Assembly: GCA_012518275.1 (NCBI GenBank)
Contig: JAAYSS010000124.1
Span: 1 to 64,000, forward strand
From: Bacteroidales bacterium
GTDB lineage: Bacteria; Bacteroidota; Bacteroidia; Bacteroidales; Paludibacteraceae
Reading direction: 5' to 3'
Length of the DNA stretch: 64,000 nt
A model generated the notes under the pieces. The model saw nothing but the letters and a program-made list of their open reading frames with translations, was not told the DNA's origin and made no database searches. This document shows positions 44,558 to 53,175 of the stretch, one piece after another (the stretch's first letter is position 1; each line of letters opens with the position of its first letter). Both the position numbers and the translations under genes were made by a program.

Positions 44558-44617
44558 TTGTTGAGTTTGTTATTTTCATAACTCTTCCCCTTTGGGTCAG
44601 GGAGAGTTAGAGATGGG

Positions 44618-45820
44618 TTAGTATTCAAATTTTCCAAATTCACTCTCTATCACCAGTTCTTTCTTATCTGATGTTTCACAATAACCTACGATTTGAGCAT
44701 CAATCCCGAATGATTCGGAAATATTGATAACTTCCTGAGCATATTTTTTTGGCAGATAAATTTCCAAGCGGTGTCCCATGTTAAAGACTTTGTACATCTC
44801 TTTCCAGTCGGTGTCGGATTGTTCCTGAATAAGGCGGAAAAGGGGTGGGATAGGAAATAGGTTGTTTTTTACCACTTTCAGTTGGTCGATGAAGTGGAGG
44901 ATTTTAGTTTGTGCTCCGCCACTACAATGCACCATTCCGTGAATATGTGGACGGAGTGTTTTCAGCATTTTTTTCACAACAGGTGCATACGTTCTTGTGG
45001 GTGAAAGCACCAGTTTCCCTGCATCAATTCCCAAGCTTTCAATTTTATCGGTCAGTTTCATTTCGCCGGAATAGATTAAACTTTGCGGAATTTCCGGATT
45101 GTAACTTTCGGGATATTTCTCGGCTAAATAGTTGGAAAACACATCGTGGCGAGCCGAAGTCAGCCCGTTGCTGCCCATCCCACCGTTGTATTCTTTCTCA
45201 TAAGTTGCTTGGCCACTCGATGAAAGCCCCACAATTACATCACCGGCTTGGATATTTGCATTATCAATCACATCCGCACGTTTCATCCGACACGTAACGG
45301 TACTGTCCACGATGATAGTTCGCACTAAATCGCCTACATCAGCCGTCTCACCGCCAGTTTCGTAAATGTTTACGCCCATTTCGCGTAGTTCGGCAACGAG
45401 TTCGCTCGTTCCGTTGATAATCGCCGAGATTACTTCGCCCGGAATGCGGTTTTTATTTCTGCCAATGGTGGAGGAGAGTAAAATATTATCTGTAGCACCT
45501 ACGCAAATCAAGTCATCCACGTTCATAATCAGTGCATCTTGCGCAATTCCTTTCCAGACTGATATGTCGCCCGTTTCCCGCCAATACACGTATGCCAAGG
45601 ATGATTTCGTGCCCGCACCGTCGGCGTGCATAATGTTGCAATATTCGGGGTCATTTCCCAAAAAATCGGGTATAATTTTACAAAAAGCTTTTGGATAAAG
45701 TCCTTTATCAATGTTTTTAATGGCGTTGTGAACATCTTCTTTCGAAGCAGAAACACCGCGAAGGTCATATCTGTCCCCAGAATTGCCTTGTGGCGGGACT
45801 TGATTGGAATTTGCTGACAT
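44618..45820 (-). CDS. purM: Phosphoribosylformylglycinamidine cyclo-ligase
   Basis: 400 residues, AIR synthase of purine synthesis. H-A-D-G-A-G-T-K-S near 66-74 is the N-terminal AIRS motif, with D-A-L-I-M-N-V-D-D-L near 95-104 and E-T-G-G-E-T-A-D-V near 154-162 for phosphate and Mg-ATP binding. The length and the N-terminus D-L-R-G-V-S-A-S-K are those of the Bacteroidetes PurM form. It has its own promoter (45844-45851). It is convergent with the barrel gene; a weak hairpin (44581-44609) lies between. Confidence 0.9.
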   Translation of the reverse strand: MSANSNQVPPQGNSGDRYDLRGVSASKEDVHNAIKNIDKGLYPKAFCKIIPDFLGNDPEYCNIMHADGAGTKSSLAYVYWRETGDISVWKGIAQDALIMNVDDLICVGATDNILLSSTIGRNKNRIPGEVISAIINGTSELVAELREMGVNIYETGGETADVGDLVRTIIVDSTVTCRMKRADVIDNANIQAGDVIVGLSSSGQATYEKEYNGGMGSNGLTSARHDVFSNYLAEKYPESYNPEIPQSLIYSGEMKLTDKIESLGIDAGKLVLSPTRTYAPVVKKMLKTLRPHIHGMVHCSGGAQTKILHFIDQLKVVKNNLFPIPPLFRLIQEQSDTDWKEMYKVFNMGHRLEIYLPKKYAQEVINISESFGIDAQIVGYCETSDKKELVIESEFGKFEY

Positions 45821-45843
45821 AATTTGTGGAATTTTTTACGTTG

Positions 45844-45851
45844 CAAAGGTA
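45844..45851 (-). promoter_or_regulatory. -7 element of the purM promoter
   Basis: CAAAGGTA on +, that is TACCTTTG on -, an exact TAnnTTTG match, 24 bases before the purM ATG. The same octamer stands before the genes at 47442 and 59676. Confidence 0.65.
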
Positions 45852-46044
45852 AGAAAAACTGCGCTTGTTTGAAAGTAGAAAATGAGAGAAGTTGGAAGTG
45901 CGAAGAACAGGGTTTTAACAATATTTATCAAACTTAACTTAACTTCTTGCTACTGCCATAATATAATCGGTGGTTTGCTTGCAGAAGCAAGAGATTGTGT
46001 TGACAAAACAACTCATAAGTTATAAACTTGTGGTAGTAAAAAGG

Positions 46045-46079
46045 CATAAAAAAGTTTGAGTTTGTAGATGCTAAACTCA
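46045..46079 (-). terminator. Possible terminator of tRNA-Ser
   Basis: On -, a 7-bp stem (46079-46073 with 46063-46057) is followed by a T-run at 46053-46048, about 20 bases after the tRNA end. Confidence 0.45.
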
Positions 46080-46101
46080 GAACTTGAAATTTTATTATTA
46101 G

Positions 46102-46188
46102 CGGAAATCGAGGGATTCGAACCCCCGGTACAGTTACCCGTACACCGCATTTCGAGTGCGGCCCGTTCAACCACTCCGGCAGATTTCC
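46102..46188 (-). tRNA. tRNA-Ser (CGA)
   Basis: 87 nt on the - strand. Acceptor stem GGAAATC/GATTTCC, D arm, anticodon stem CCGCA/TGCGG with loop CTCGAAA (anticodon CGA), a long variable arm as in type II tRNAs, and T arm with GGTTCGAATCC. Discriminator G as in tRNA-Ser. CCA is not encoded. Confidence 0.95.
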
Positions 46189-46395
46189 TTAAAATAATTA
46201 TGCAAAAGTAGTTTTTTTATTCATAACGTGCAAAAATAGGAATAGCTATTTTTATCTTGGTAGAGAATATTTATACGAAAAAGATATTCGAAATCGGGAT
46301 AAATTATTTGACTTATATTTATGTCAATAAACTGAGAAATAAACTTTGAGTACAGTAAGAAATTGCTACACAAGTGAAAAACTCTTTTCCTTAAC

Positions 46396-47442
46396 TCACT
46401 GATATTGAATATAAATCGGTTGTGGTTTTAGCTTTAATAGTTCTTGAGGTGTTAACATTCTATGAGGTGCTTTTTTTACGTCGTTTTTATAAAACAGCTT
46501 AAACCCCGTAAATTGTATCGGTTCACTATATATGTAATTGCGGTGAGTACCAAATTTTAGTTCGGGTGGTCCCCATCCGTCCATATCAATGACGATTTGA
46601 ACTTCAGGATGAAGTTTGATATTTTGATAGTTGGTAATCATTCGCCTTGTAAAGCGATGAATTACAAAAACTTTGGGTGGTAAATTGTTCTCTTTTACTA
46701 ATTTAGTCAGGAAATCGGAACAGTAATTAATTTCCTTGGCATCAAAAGTTCCAATTTTTTTGCCCGGCGGTGTGCCGTCTTTCATTGAAAATTCGGGATC
46801 AATTCCGAGATGAACGTGAGGCAGTTTCAAGTATTTTTCGAGTAGCGGAAGTTCGTCTTGAATTTTACTCAACGCCACCTGAATGTCAAGAAAAACAAGT
46901 GTATTCTCCTGCATTTGGGCAATTGCAAGGACGGAGTCAATCTGATTTTCGGGCATTCTGAACCGATATTTTCCATCTTTTCCCGGGCTTCCTTGCGCTA
47001 CAACTGCAATATAATGTAATGCCGGAACCACCGGGGTCGCGGGGTCTGTGGTGCGCCAAGCTTTTAATTCGGCATTTAACCTTTGCCACATTTGTTTCGG
47101 GGGAAGTTCGCCCAAAATACCCATCTTTGTTGAGTATAAATTCCCGTAATAAGCAATGATTCTGTTGAAGGGAAGGATGGCACCGTTTAGCGGGAGAGGT
47201 TGGTCTTTCACGGGCCAAAGTCCGGTAGTATCGCCGTTGGCAAGCGATGCTAGCTTTAGATTGTATGCTATTGAGTCCACAGTCAGCGATTGCTGTGGCT
47301 CTTCTGTTTCTATTTCTTGCTCTTGTTTATTGACATTTGGAGTAATGCTTTCGGTAGCCTTCTTGTTATAACTCTTTCCTTGACAAGAAATTGCTGACAA
47401 CGCAATAAGCATGGTAAATAAAAAATGAAGTCGTTTGTTCAT
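46396..47442 (-). CDS. Hypothetical lipoprotein with probable TIM-barrel domain
   Basis: 348 residues. Lipobox I-S-C gives Cys20, followed by a Lys/Glu/Gln-rich linker to about residue 60. The rest (I-A-Y-Y-G-N-L-Y-S near 95-103, V-V-P-A-L-H-Y-I near 137-144, H-L-G-I-D-P-E-F near 205-212, V-F-V-I-H-R-F near 257-263, V-I-D-M-D-G-W-G near 284-291) shows regularly spaced strand ends with acidic residues, like a glycosidase TIM barrel. I do not know a named family. It is monocistronic with a good promoter at 47515-47545. Confidence 0.65.
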   Translation of the reverse strand: MNKRLHFLFTMLIALSAISCQGKSYNKKATESITPNVNKQEQEIETEEPQQSLTVDSIAYNLKLASLANGDTTGLWPVKDQPLPLNGAILPFNRIIAYYGNLYSTKMGILGELPPKQMWQRLNAELKAWRTTDPATPVVPALHYIAVVAQGSPGKDGKYRFRMPENQIDSVLAIAQMQENTLVFLDIQVALSKIQDELPLLEKYLKLPHVHLGIDPEFSMKDGTPPGKKIGTFDAKEINYCSDFLTKLVKENNLPPKVFVIHRFTRRMITNYQNIKLHPEVQIVIDMDGWGPPELKFGTHRNYIYSEPIQFTGFKLFYKNDVKKAPHRMLTPQELLKLKPQPIYIQYQ

Positions 47443-47514
47443 GATTTTTTATTGAAAATAATTTTAGTACGTACACAATGTACTAAAAAGAATGATTATT
47501 TTGAAAAATCCAGA

Positions 47515-47545
47515 CAAAGGTAATTATTTTGTTTTGACACACAAA
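47515..47545 (-). promoter_or_regulatory. Promoter of the 46396-47442 lipoprotein gene
   Basis: On -, TTTG at 47545-47542 and TACCTTTG at 47522-47515 with 19 bp between: the best -33/-7 pair seen in this window. Confidence 0.7.
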
Positions 47546-47627
47546 TAAGAATTTTTTAAAGTTTAGTTTTTTAGAATACTTTTTTACAAGTTGTGTTGTT
47601 TTATTATTATAATTGTGATAAAAAGAC

Positions 47628-47635
47628 TAACTTTG
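47628..47635 (+). promoter_or_regulatory. -7 element before the first FemAB-like gene
   Basis: TAACTTTG matches TAnnTTTG and lies 23 bases before the ATG at 47659. It argues against the in-frame upstream start at 47593. Confidence 0.5.
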
Positions 47636-47658
47636 CTATATTATTCATACGATGCAAT

Positions 47659-48627
47659 ATGAGTCAACTTCAATCAAATAAGGAAAAGTACCGTTTGTTT
47701 TGTGAAACACATAGGGATGTTCCCCTTTTTTTACAACCGTGGTACATGGATGCTGTATGTAAAAAAAATGATTGGTGGAAAGTGTTTCTATATGAAAAAA
47801 ACAATGAAATTAGGGGTGTGTTTGTGTGTTATTTTACACGAAAGGCAGGAATAAAATTCATTATTCAGCCTATGTTTACGCAGTATAACGGCATATGGCT
47901 CATATACGATGAGACTATGTCTGCCGAAGAAAAACTTTCTTTTGAAAAAAAGGCAATTACTAATTTGATTCAACAATTGGATAATACGGGGTTTGATTAT
48001 TTGAATCAGAATTTTCCCCCTAATTTTCAAAATTGGCTTCCGCTATTTTGGCAGGGATATAAGCAAAGTACACGATATTCATACCGAATTTCAGATATCA
48101 GCAATCCTGATGTTTGCTTTAAAAATTTCAGTTATGCTAAACAAAAACAAATCCGAAAAGCAGGGAAGAAGTTGCACGTTTCTTTTGAAATGAGCGGAGA
48201 AGAGTTTTATAATCATCTCTCGGATTATTTTAAAGCAAGAAATGAAAATGTAATCTTTTCCAAAAATTTATTTCTTAAATTTTACGATGCTTGCGAAAAA
48301 AGAAATCAGGGAACAGTAATTTCAGTTGTTGATGCGGAAGGAACTGTTCACGCAGCGCTTTTTGTAGTTTGGGATGCTAATAGTGCTTACAATCTCATTT
48401 CTTCCATTCATCCTTTACACAAATCGTCCGGTGGCAGTACACTGGTTGTGTTTGAAGCTATAAAATACTTTTCTAACATTGTGCCTGTATTTGATTTTGA
48501 AGGAAGTATGGAAAAGAATATCGAAAATTCGTTCAGCCAGTTTGGTACGGAACAATTATCTTATTTTAATATTAAGAAATATAATTCGTTAATTTCCAGT
48601 CTGTTGTTTCCTGTAATGAAATTATGA
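47659..48627 (+). CDS. FemAB/GNAT-like acyltransferase 1
   Basis: About 322 residues from the ATG at 47659 (M-S-Q-L-Q). An in-frame ATG at 47593 adds 22 residues but lies upstream of the probable promoter. Two GNAT-like halves as in FemAB proteins: W-Y-M-D-A-V near 30-35, and the second half with A-A-L-F-V-V-W-D near 237-244 and S-S-G-G-S-T-L-V-V-F-E, the probable acyl-donor site. It likely adds an amino-acyl or acyl group to a glycan or lipid-linked sugar. It overlaps the next gene by four bases (ATGA). Confidence 0.75.
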   Translation: MSQLQSNKEKYRLFCETHRDVPLFLQPWYMDAVCKKNDWWKVFLYEKNNEIRGVFVCYFTRKAGIKFIIQPMFTQYNGIWLIYDETMSAEEKLSFEKKAITNLIQQLDNTGFDYLNQNFPPNFQNWLPLFWQGYKQSTRYSYRISDISNPDVCFKNFSYAKQKQIRKAGKKLHVSFEMSGEEFYNHLSDYFKARNENVIFSKNLFLKFYDACEKRNQGTVISVVDAEGTVHAALFVVWDANSAYNLISSIHPLHKSSGGSTLVVFEAIKYFSNIVPVFDFEGSMEKNIENSFSQFGTEQLSYFNIKKYNSLISSLLFPVMKL

Positions 48628-49598
48628 TAATTCACGATAAAAATACTTATTTTCAGATTCTCGAAAAGTTCGAAATTGTACCTTACACGCAGACCCGCGG
48701 GTGGTATGAGATGCACTCAATGCATAAACCCGAGCGAATTAAATTTTTTGTAAATGATAAAGAAAATCCAACAATAGCATGTTTTGCCCACGAGAAAAAA
48801 ATGCTTGGGTTGAAAATGATTTTGATTGAAGGGGAAGCTTATAAGGATGTTTCAGCGTATTCTGTAGATGAGATTCGGAGTTTTTATGAGAAAATTAATC
48901 AGTTAGGTTATAATATAATTGAAGTTAATTCGAATTCACTCTATAATTTTGATTATGAAACGGCGCTTCGGCAAGCCGGATATCTTCGTCCGGTGGGGCT
49001 ATTTAGCCTGCCAAGTACAAAAATAATAGATTTAACTCAGCCCATAGAATACAGCAAAGATTGGAAGAAGAATATAAAAAAAGCAAACAAACGAGGGCTT
49101 CATTTTGAACCACTTGAAAAGGTAACTAAGCAAGACTGTGATGACTTTATGGATATTTATACCGAAATGGGGCATGCAAAATCGTTACCAATACCTTTCT
49201 GTGCCAAAATGCTTGAAAATCTTTGCAGCACAGGCGAGTTTAAAATGATTTTTATAAGTCGGGACGGGGTTCGAATTGCTGCCACTATCATTTACATGGA
49301 TAGCGATATGGGACTTTCATTGTATGCTGCAACAGATAGTATAGCGCGTAAAACATCCGCTTCGTACTTTATGTACAATGAGCTTTTTAAGTACTTGAAT
49401 TCGGTCGGAGTCCTAATTTTTGATATGGGTAAGCTTCTTCCTTCCACAGAGTCTGTCAATAATGTGTTTTTATTCAAAAATGGTATTCAGGGGACTCATA
49501 TACAGCTTAATGGGGAGTGGGGACGTTACAGAAATTCATTGTTGCGTTCAGGAATGTATTTTGTTAAAAAACACCTTTTAAAAAAGAGAGAGATATGA
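48624..49598 (+). CDS. FemAB/GNAT-like acyltransferase 2
   Basis: 324 residues, distantly similar in layout to the gene before it. K-K-N-I-K-K-A-N-K-R-G near 152-162 corresponds to the R-x-x-I-R-K-A basic helix of FemAB-like enzymes. The second half has I-A-A-T-I-I-Y, then Y-A-A-T-D near 231-235 and F-D-M-G-K-L near 266-271. It overlaps both neighbours by four bases, so three genes 47659-50779 form one coupled operon for surface-glycan modification. Confidence 0.75.
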   Translation: MIIHDKNTYFQILEKFEIVPYTQTRGWYEMHSMHKPERIKFFVNDKENPTIACFAHEKKMLGLKMILIEGEAYKDVSAYSVDEIRSFYEKINQLGYNIIEVNSNSLYNFDYETALRQAGYLRPVGLFSLPSTKIIDLTQPIEYSKDWKKNIKKANKRGLHFEPLEKVTKQDCDDFMDIYTEMGHAKSLPIPFCAKMLENLCSTGEFKMIFISRDGVRIAATIIYMDSDMGLSLYAATDSIARKTSASYFMYNELFKYLNSVGVLIFDMGKLLPSTESVNNVFLFKNGIQGTHIQLNGEWGRYRNSLLRSGMYFVKKHLLKKREI

Positions 49599-50779
49599 GT
49601 CTGCTGTCCCAAAAATTGCATATTCTTCATCTTCCATCGTGGTATCTTCCTGAAGGAGGGCAGTTTTGTCGCAATCAGGTAAGAGAGCTGAATCAGCACG
49701 GTATTTATGCGTCCGTATTAGCCAATGTAACTATTCCTATGCGCAAATATGGTATAATTCGTTCATTAAGTTTTCCTAAAGGCTATTTTTTAAGTCATGA
49801 AGATGATATTGATGTTTTCAGAAATTACCACATCAGTTTTCCTTTTTTCAAAAAAATAGACAGTCACATATGGGCTCGTAAAACATTGAAAATGTTTGGT
49901 GTTTATTGTGAAAAATACGGAAAACCCGATGTAATCCATGCCCATTCTGTCCTTTGGGGGGGATATGCAGCCATGCTGATTAAGAAAAAATACGGTGTTC
50001 CTTATGTAATAACAGAGCATAAAGGAATTTTTGGTATGTCATGTCAATGGGCTGAAGAACAGTTTATTACATGGCAAGATGCATACATGAAAGAGGCTTT
50101 TTCTAATGCCGACATGATAATTCCTGTCTCTAAGAAACAAATTCCTAAAATTTCTACTTTTTTAGAAAATGATGTGCCGATTCAAGTAGTTTCCAATATG
50201 GTTGACACCGATTATTTCCATTATAAAAAAAGAGAAAACGTGTCGGATAAGATTCGAGCGGTTATGGTTAACGGTTTTAATCACGCTAAAGCTTACGACA
50301 TTCTCTTTCCTGCTGCTGACATTGCACTTAGCAAAAACAGTAAATTAACAATTACTATTGCCGGAGAAGATTTTTTTGGAGAAAAATTTGAACAGTTATT
50401 GAGTAAAGTAAAAAATAAAGACAGAATCATATTTTTGGGAGAATTGGAGCATCCGAACGTGCGAGATGCACTTTGGAGTGCCGATTTTTATATCATTTCA
50501 AGCAGAGTCGAAGCTCAGCCTGTTTCCACTCTCGAGGCACTATCTACTGGTCTTCCCGTCGTTTGTACAGAGGTAGTACCTAAACAAATAACTAATGAAT
50601 CAAACTCGATTCGTGTGCCTGTGGAGAATGTGGAAGCATTGAGCGAAGGGATATTGGAGATGAGTGAGCGTTACAAAGAATTTGACGGAGAAAAAATAGC
50701 CGAGAACGTGAAAAAAATTGCAGACAGAAGAGTGGTGGCTAAAGAGTTGATTGAGGTTTATAACACTATAATAAAGTAA
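49595..50779 (+). CDS. Glycosyltransferase family 4
   Basis: 394 residues, GT-B fold. N-terminal domain with D-V-I-H-A-H-S near 111-117, V-I-T-E-H-K near 139-144, and a C-terminal nucleotide-sugar site S-S-R-V-E-A-Q-P-V-S-T-L-E-A-L near 305-319, the E-x7-E motif of retaining GT4 enzymes. It adds a sugar on the cytoplasmic face in assembly of a surface polysaccharide or glycolipid. It ends one base before the convergent GT2 gene. Confidence 0.9.
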   Translation: MSLLSQKLHILHLPSWYLPEGGQFCRNQVRELNQHGIYASVLANVTIPMRKYGIIRSLSFPKGYFLSHEDDIDVFRNYHISFPFFKKIDSHIWARKTLKMFGVYCEKYGKPDVIHAHSVLWGGYAAMLIKKKYGVPYVITEHKGIFGMSCQWAEEQFITWQDAYMKEAFSNADMIIPVSKKQIPKISTFLENDVPIQVVSNMVDTDYFHYKKRENVSDKIRAVMVNGFNHAKAYDILFPAADIALSKNSKLTITIAGEDFFGEKFEQLLSKVKNKDRIIFLGELEHPNVRDALWSADFYIISSRVEAQPVSTLEALSTGLPVVCTEVVPKQITNESNSIRVPVENVEALSEGILEMSERYKEFDGEKIAENVKKIADRRVVAKELIEVYNTIIK

Positions 50780-50780
50780 G

Positions 50781-51767
50781 CTATTGTCTCAATCGCTCCA
50801 CTAAAAATCTCCTAAATAAATTATGTTTTACTGGTGGAAGCGAATAACTTTCAAATGCTTCTTTGCAAAATGGATATGAGCGAAGATGTTTAACAGCTTT
50901 TCTAAATTTTATCAAATTGGGAATAGGATATAAAGTTCCTGACAGCGAATTAATAAATTGCTTTGTAACGCCTTTCATAAAGTCATTTTTATAGCTTTCA
51001 AAAATATTTTTTGATTGCAAAAAATTATAGATTTCGGCAATTCCCGCACTACGTTTCTTGTAACTAACGTAAGAATATTTGCTACCTTCATTATGCAAAT
51101 GTTTCACATGATAATAAAATTGTTTCCTTACAAAATCAATTTTTGATGCAAAATATATGCTTTTTATTTGGAAAAGTACGTCTTCTGGGGTAATAAAATT
51201 GGTATCCACAAAAACTATTTGGTTTTGTTTTATCAAATCATTTCTGTACAGATTGTTATTAACCTGCACAAACAACGCTCCTTGATGGTTAGAATATCCA
51301 AATCCTATTAAATCTTTCAATAAAAATTCTTTTGTAAAAATATTTTCCCCAAAATCCGCAAATCTACTCTTTATTTCATTCTTATTCTCGAGAAAACTCA
51401 TTACAATATCGGCATTATTGAGTTTTGTTTTATTGTAAAGTTCCTCATACATAGTCAACTCTCGATAATCATCGTGGTCTGAAAAACCGATATATTCACC
51501 TTTTGCAACTGAAAGTCCTCTGTTTCGTGATTCGCCGATGTGTAGGTTCTTCTCGTTTTCAACAATAACAATTCGTTCATCTTGTTTAGCATACTCTTTA
51601 GCTAGTTTGTCGGAACCGTCCGTAGGACAATCGAGTACGAGTATAATTTCTATATCTGTAAGTGTTTGGTTAATAAGTGTATATAGGCATTTTTCTAATC
51701 TTGTACCTGCATTGTAAACCGGAACAATGATACTTATTTTTGGTGTTGAGCTCATTTTCTGAGACAT
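50781..51767 (-). CDS. Glycosyltransferase family 2
   Basis: 328 residues, GT-A fold. Typical start I-S-I-I-V-P-V-Y-N-A-G, E-S-R-N-R-G-L near 79-85 and the metal-binding S-D-H-D-D near 95-99 (a D-x-D variant). The C-terminal part is basic and aromatic and may bind membrane. It lies 21 bp after the flippase gene and probably belongs to the same glycan pathway. Confidence 0.9.
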   Translation of the reverse strand: MSQKMSSTPKISIIVPVYNAGTRLEKCLYTLINQTLTDIEIILVLDCPTDGSDKLAKEYAKQDERIVIVENEKNLHIGESRNRGLSVAKGEYIGFSDHDDYRELTMYEELYNKTKLNNADIVMSFLENKNEIKSRFADFGENIFTKEFLLKDLIGFGYSNHQGALFVQVNNNLYRNDLIKQNQIVFVDTNFITPEDVLFQIKSIYFASKIDFVRKQFYYHVKHLHNEGSKYSYVSYKKRSAGIAEIYNFLQSKNIFESYKNDFMKGVTKQFINSLSGTLYPIPNLIKFRKAVKHLRSYPFCKEAFESYSLPPVKHNLFRRFLVERLRQ

Positions 51768-51788
51768 AATGATATTTTTAAATTTTTT

Positions 51789-53153
51789 CTATGTTCTTAA
51801 ATCATTTAGTAAAACAAGTGGCCATTTCCAGTTTTGATAGGCTAATTGAATTATCCCGGGTGCAATTATCATAGCCCAAACACCTAAATCCATTATTTCC
51901 AGTGAAAAAAATAAAGCAATAACGGTAATTGCACCTGATATGATGGATGCTTTAAAAAATGGCACCTCATTATTTGATAAAAGAAATCCTCCGGCAATAG
52001 CATGATTTTTTTCCAAGAAAGTAATGATTAATATGCTTAAAATCATCTTTTTATTTAGCAACATCGTTTGAGATTTCAAAAACAATAAAATAGGATTTCC
52101 TAAAAATATTAATAGGGTTCCACAAAAAATAAAAGAGAGTAAAAGTATCATTGCACTCCGTTTATACAGTTTTTTTATTTCTGATTTTTCGTTATCTACT
52201 CGTAAATTTCCAATTTTAGGAACAAAGGAAAAATAATAAACACTTCCTATGGCACCTATTAAATTTACCGCTTGAATAGTAATTCCATATGATGCAAGGC
52301 TTTCGAGAGGGACATAAAATGACCCTATTATCATCGATGCTTGCAGGGCCAAAAAGGCGCCGAGACTGGTTAAGCCTAATTTAACCGAATTGGGTAAAAT
52401 CACTTTAATCACGTCGAAATAATCTTTTGCATCGAATCGGGCTAAATTTGATTTAAGTGATGGTGTAAAAAAAGTACGGTAAGACAAAATCCTTTTTGCA
52501 AGAATTGAAATAAATTGAGCTAACACTATGGAAACTAGGTCAAACCCAGAGAGCAAAAGCAAAACGGCAACTCCCAAGTATAAAATCTGACTAAAAACAA
52601 TAATCTTTTTGTTTTTTTTTACCAAACCTCGACCCATCAAAAGTGAATCGTAATAAAGGGTGTAAATATTGTAGGTGCTTATGATACAGAATAAAATCCA
52701 AGAAATGATAATGAATTTTTCATCGCCGCTGAAACGAGTTTTTACAATTGTGTGTAAGTAGTAAGTGCCTGCTGTTGATAGTAGAAAAAACGCCGCCAAA
52801 CCAATTCGAGCATAGAGCCATTTCATAGCTTTTATTGTGTTTGCTAGCAGTTCCATATTAATCCCAAATGGTGATTTCTCATTTGAAATCCCAGTTTTCT
52901 TTAAGGCATCAACTCCTGAAAAGATATATGTGATATTTCTTGTAAAGGAAGGGGAAAATCCAAAATCAAGTATGGAAATGAAAGTAAATATGGTGGTAAA
53001 TATTGCCCAGATTCCAACTGTTTCTGACGAAAGCATCCTTAAAATCAGTGGAAACAGCAATATCCCGGAACCGATTTGAAGGAATGTGGATAAGTAACTC
53101 CAAATTAGATCATCTTTTCCAATATTAATATTTATTGCAGTATTTTTTTCCAT
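51789..53153 (-). CDS. Polysaccharide flippase (Wzx/MOP superfamily)
   Basis: 454 residues with about 12-14 hydrophobic helices. S-Y-L-S-T-F-L-Q-I-G-S-G-I near 20-32 and the following F-P-L-I-L-R-M-L-S are typical of Wzx-like O-unit translocases. It should move lipid-linked glycan across the inner membrane. It precedes the GT2 gene in a two-gene unit. Confidence 0.85.
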   Translation of the reverse strand: MEKNTAININIGKDDLIWSYLSTFLQIGSGILLFPLILRMLSSETVGIWAIFTTIFTFISILDFGFSPSFTRNITYIFSGVDALKKTGISNEKSPFGINMELLANTIKAMKWLYARIGLAAFFLLSTAGTYYLHTIVKTRFSGDEKFIIISWILFCIISTYNIYTLYYDSLLMGRGLVKKNKKIIVFSQILYLGVAVLLLLSGFDLVSIVLAQFISILAKRILSYRTFFTPSLKSNLARFDAKDYFDVIKVILPNSVKLGLTSLGAFLALQASMIIGSFYVPLESLASYGITIQAVNLIGAIGSVYYFSFVPKIGNLRVDNEKSEIKKLYKRSAMILLLSFIFCGTLLIFLGNPILLFLKSQTMLLNKKMILSILIITFLEKNHAIAGGFLLSNNEVPFFKASIISGAITVIALFFSLEIMDLGVWAMIIAPGIIQLAYQNWKWPLVLLNDLRT

Positions 53154-53175
53154 TGGATCTGAATACTTTCTTTTT

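Noticed and set aside
44581-44609. Hairpin between the barrel gene and purM as a bidirectional terminator
   Set aside because: The stem has a bulge and neither side has a T-run; noted only within the purM entry.
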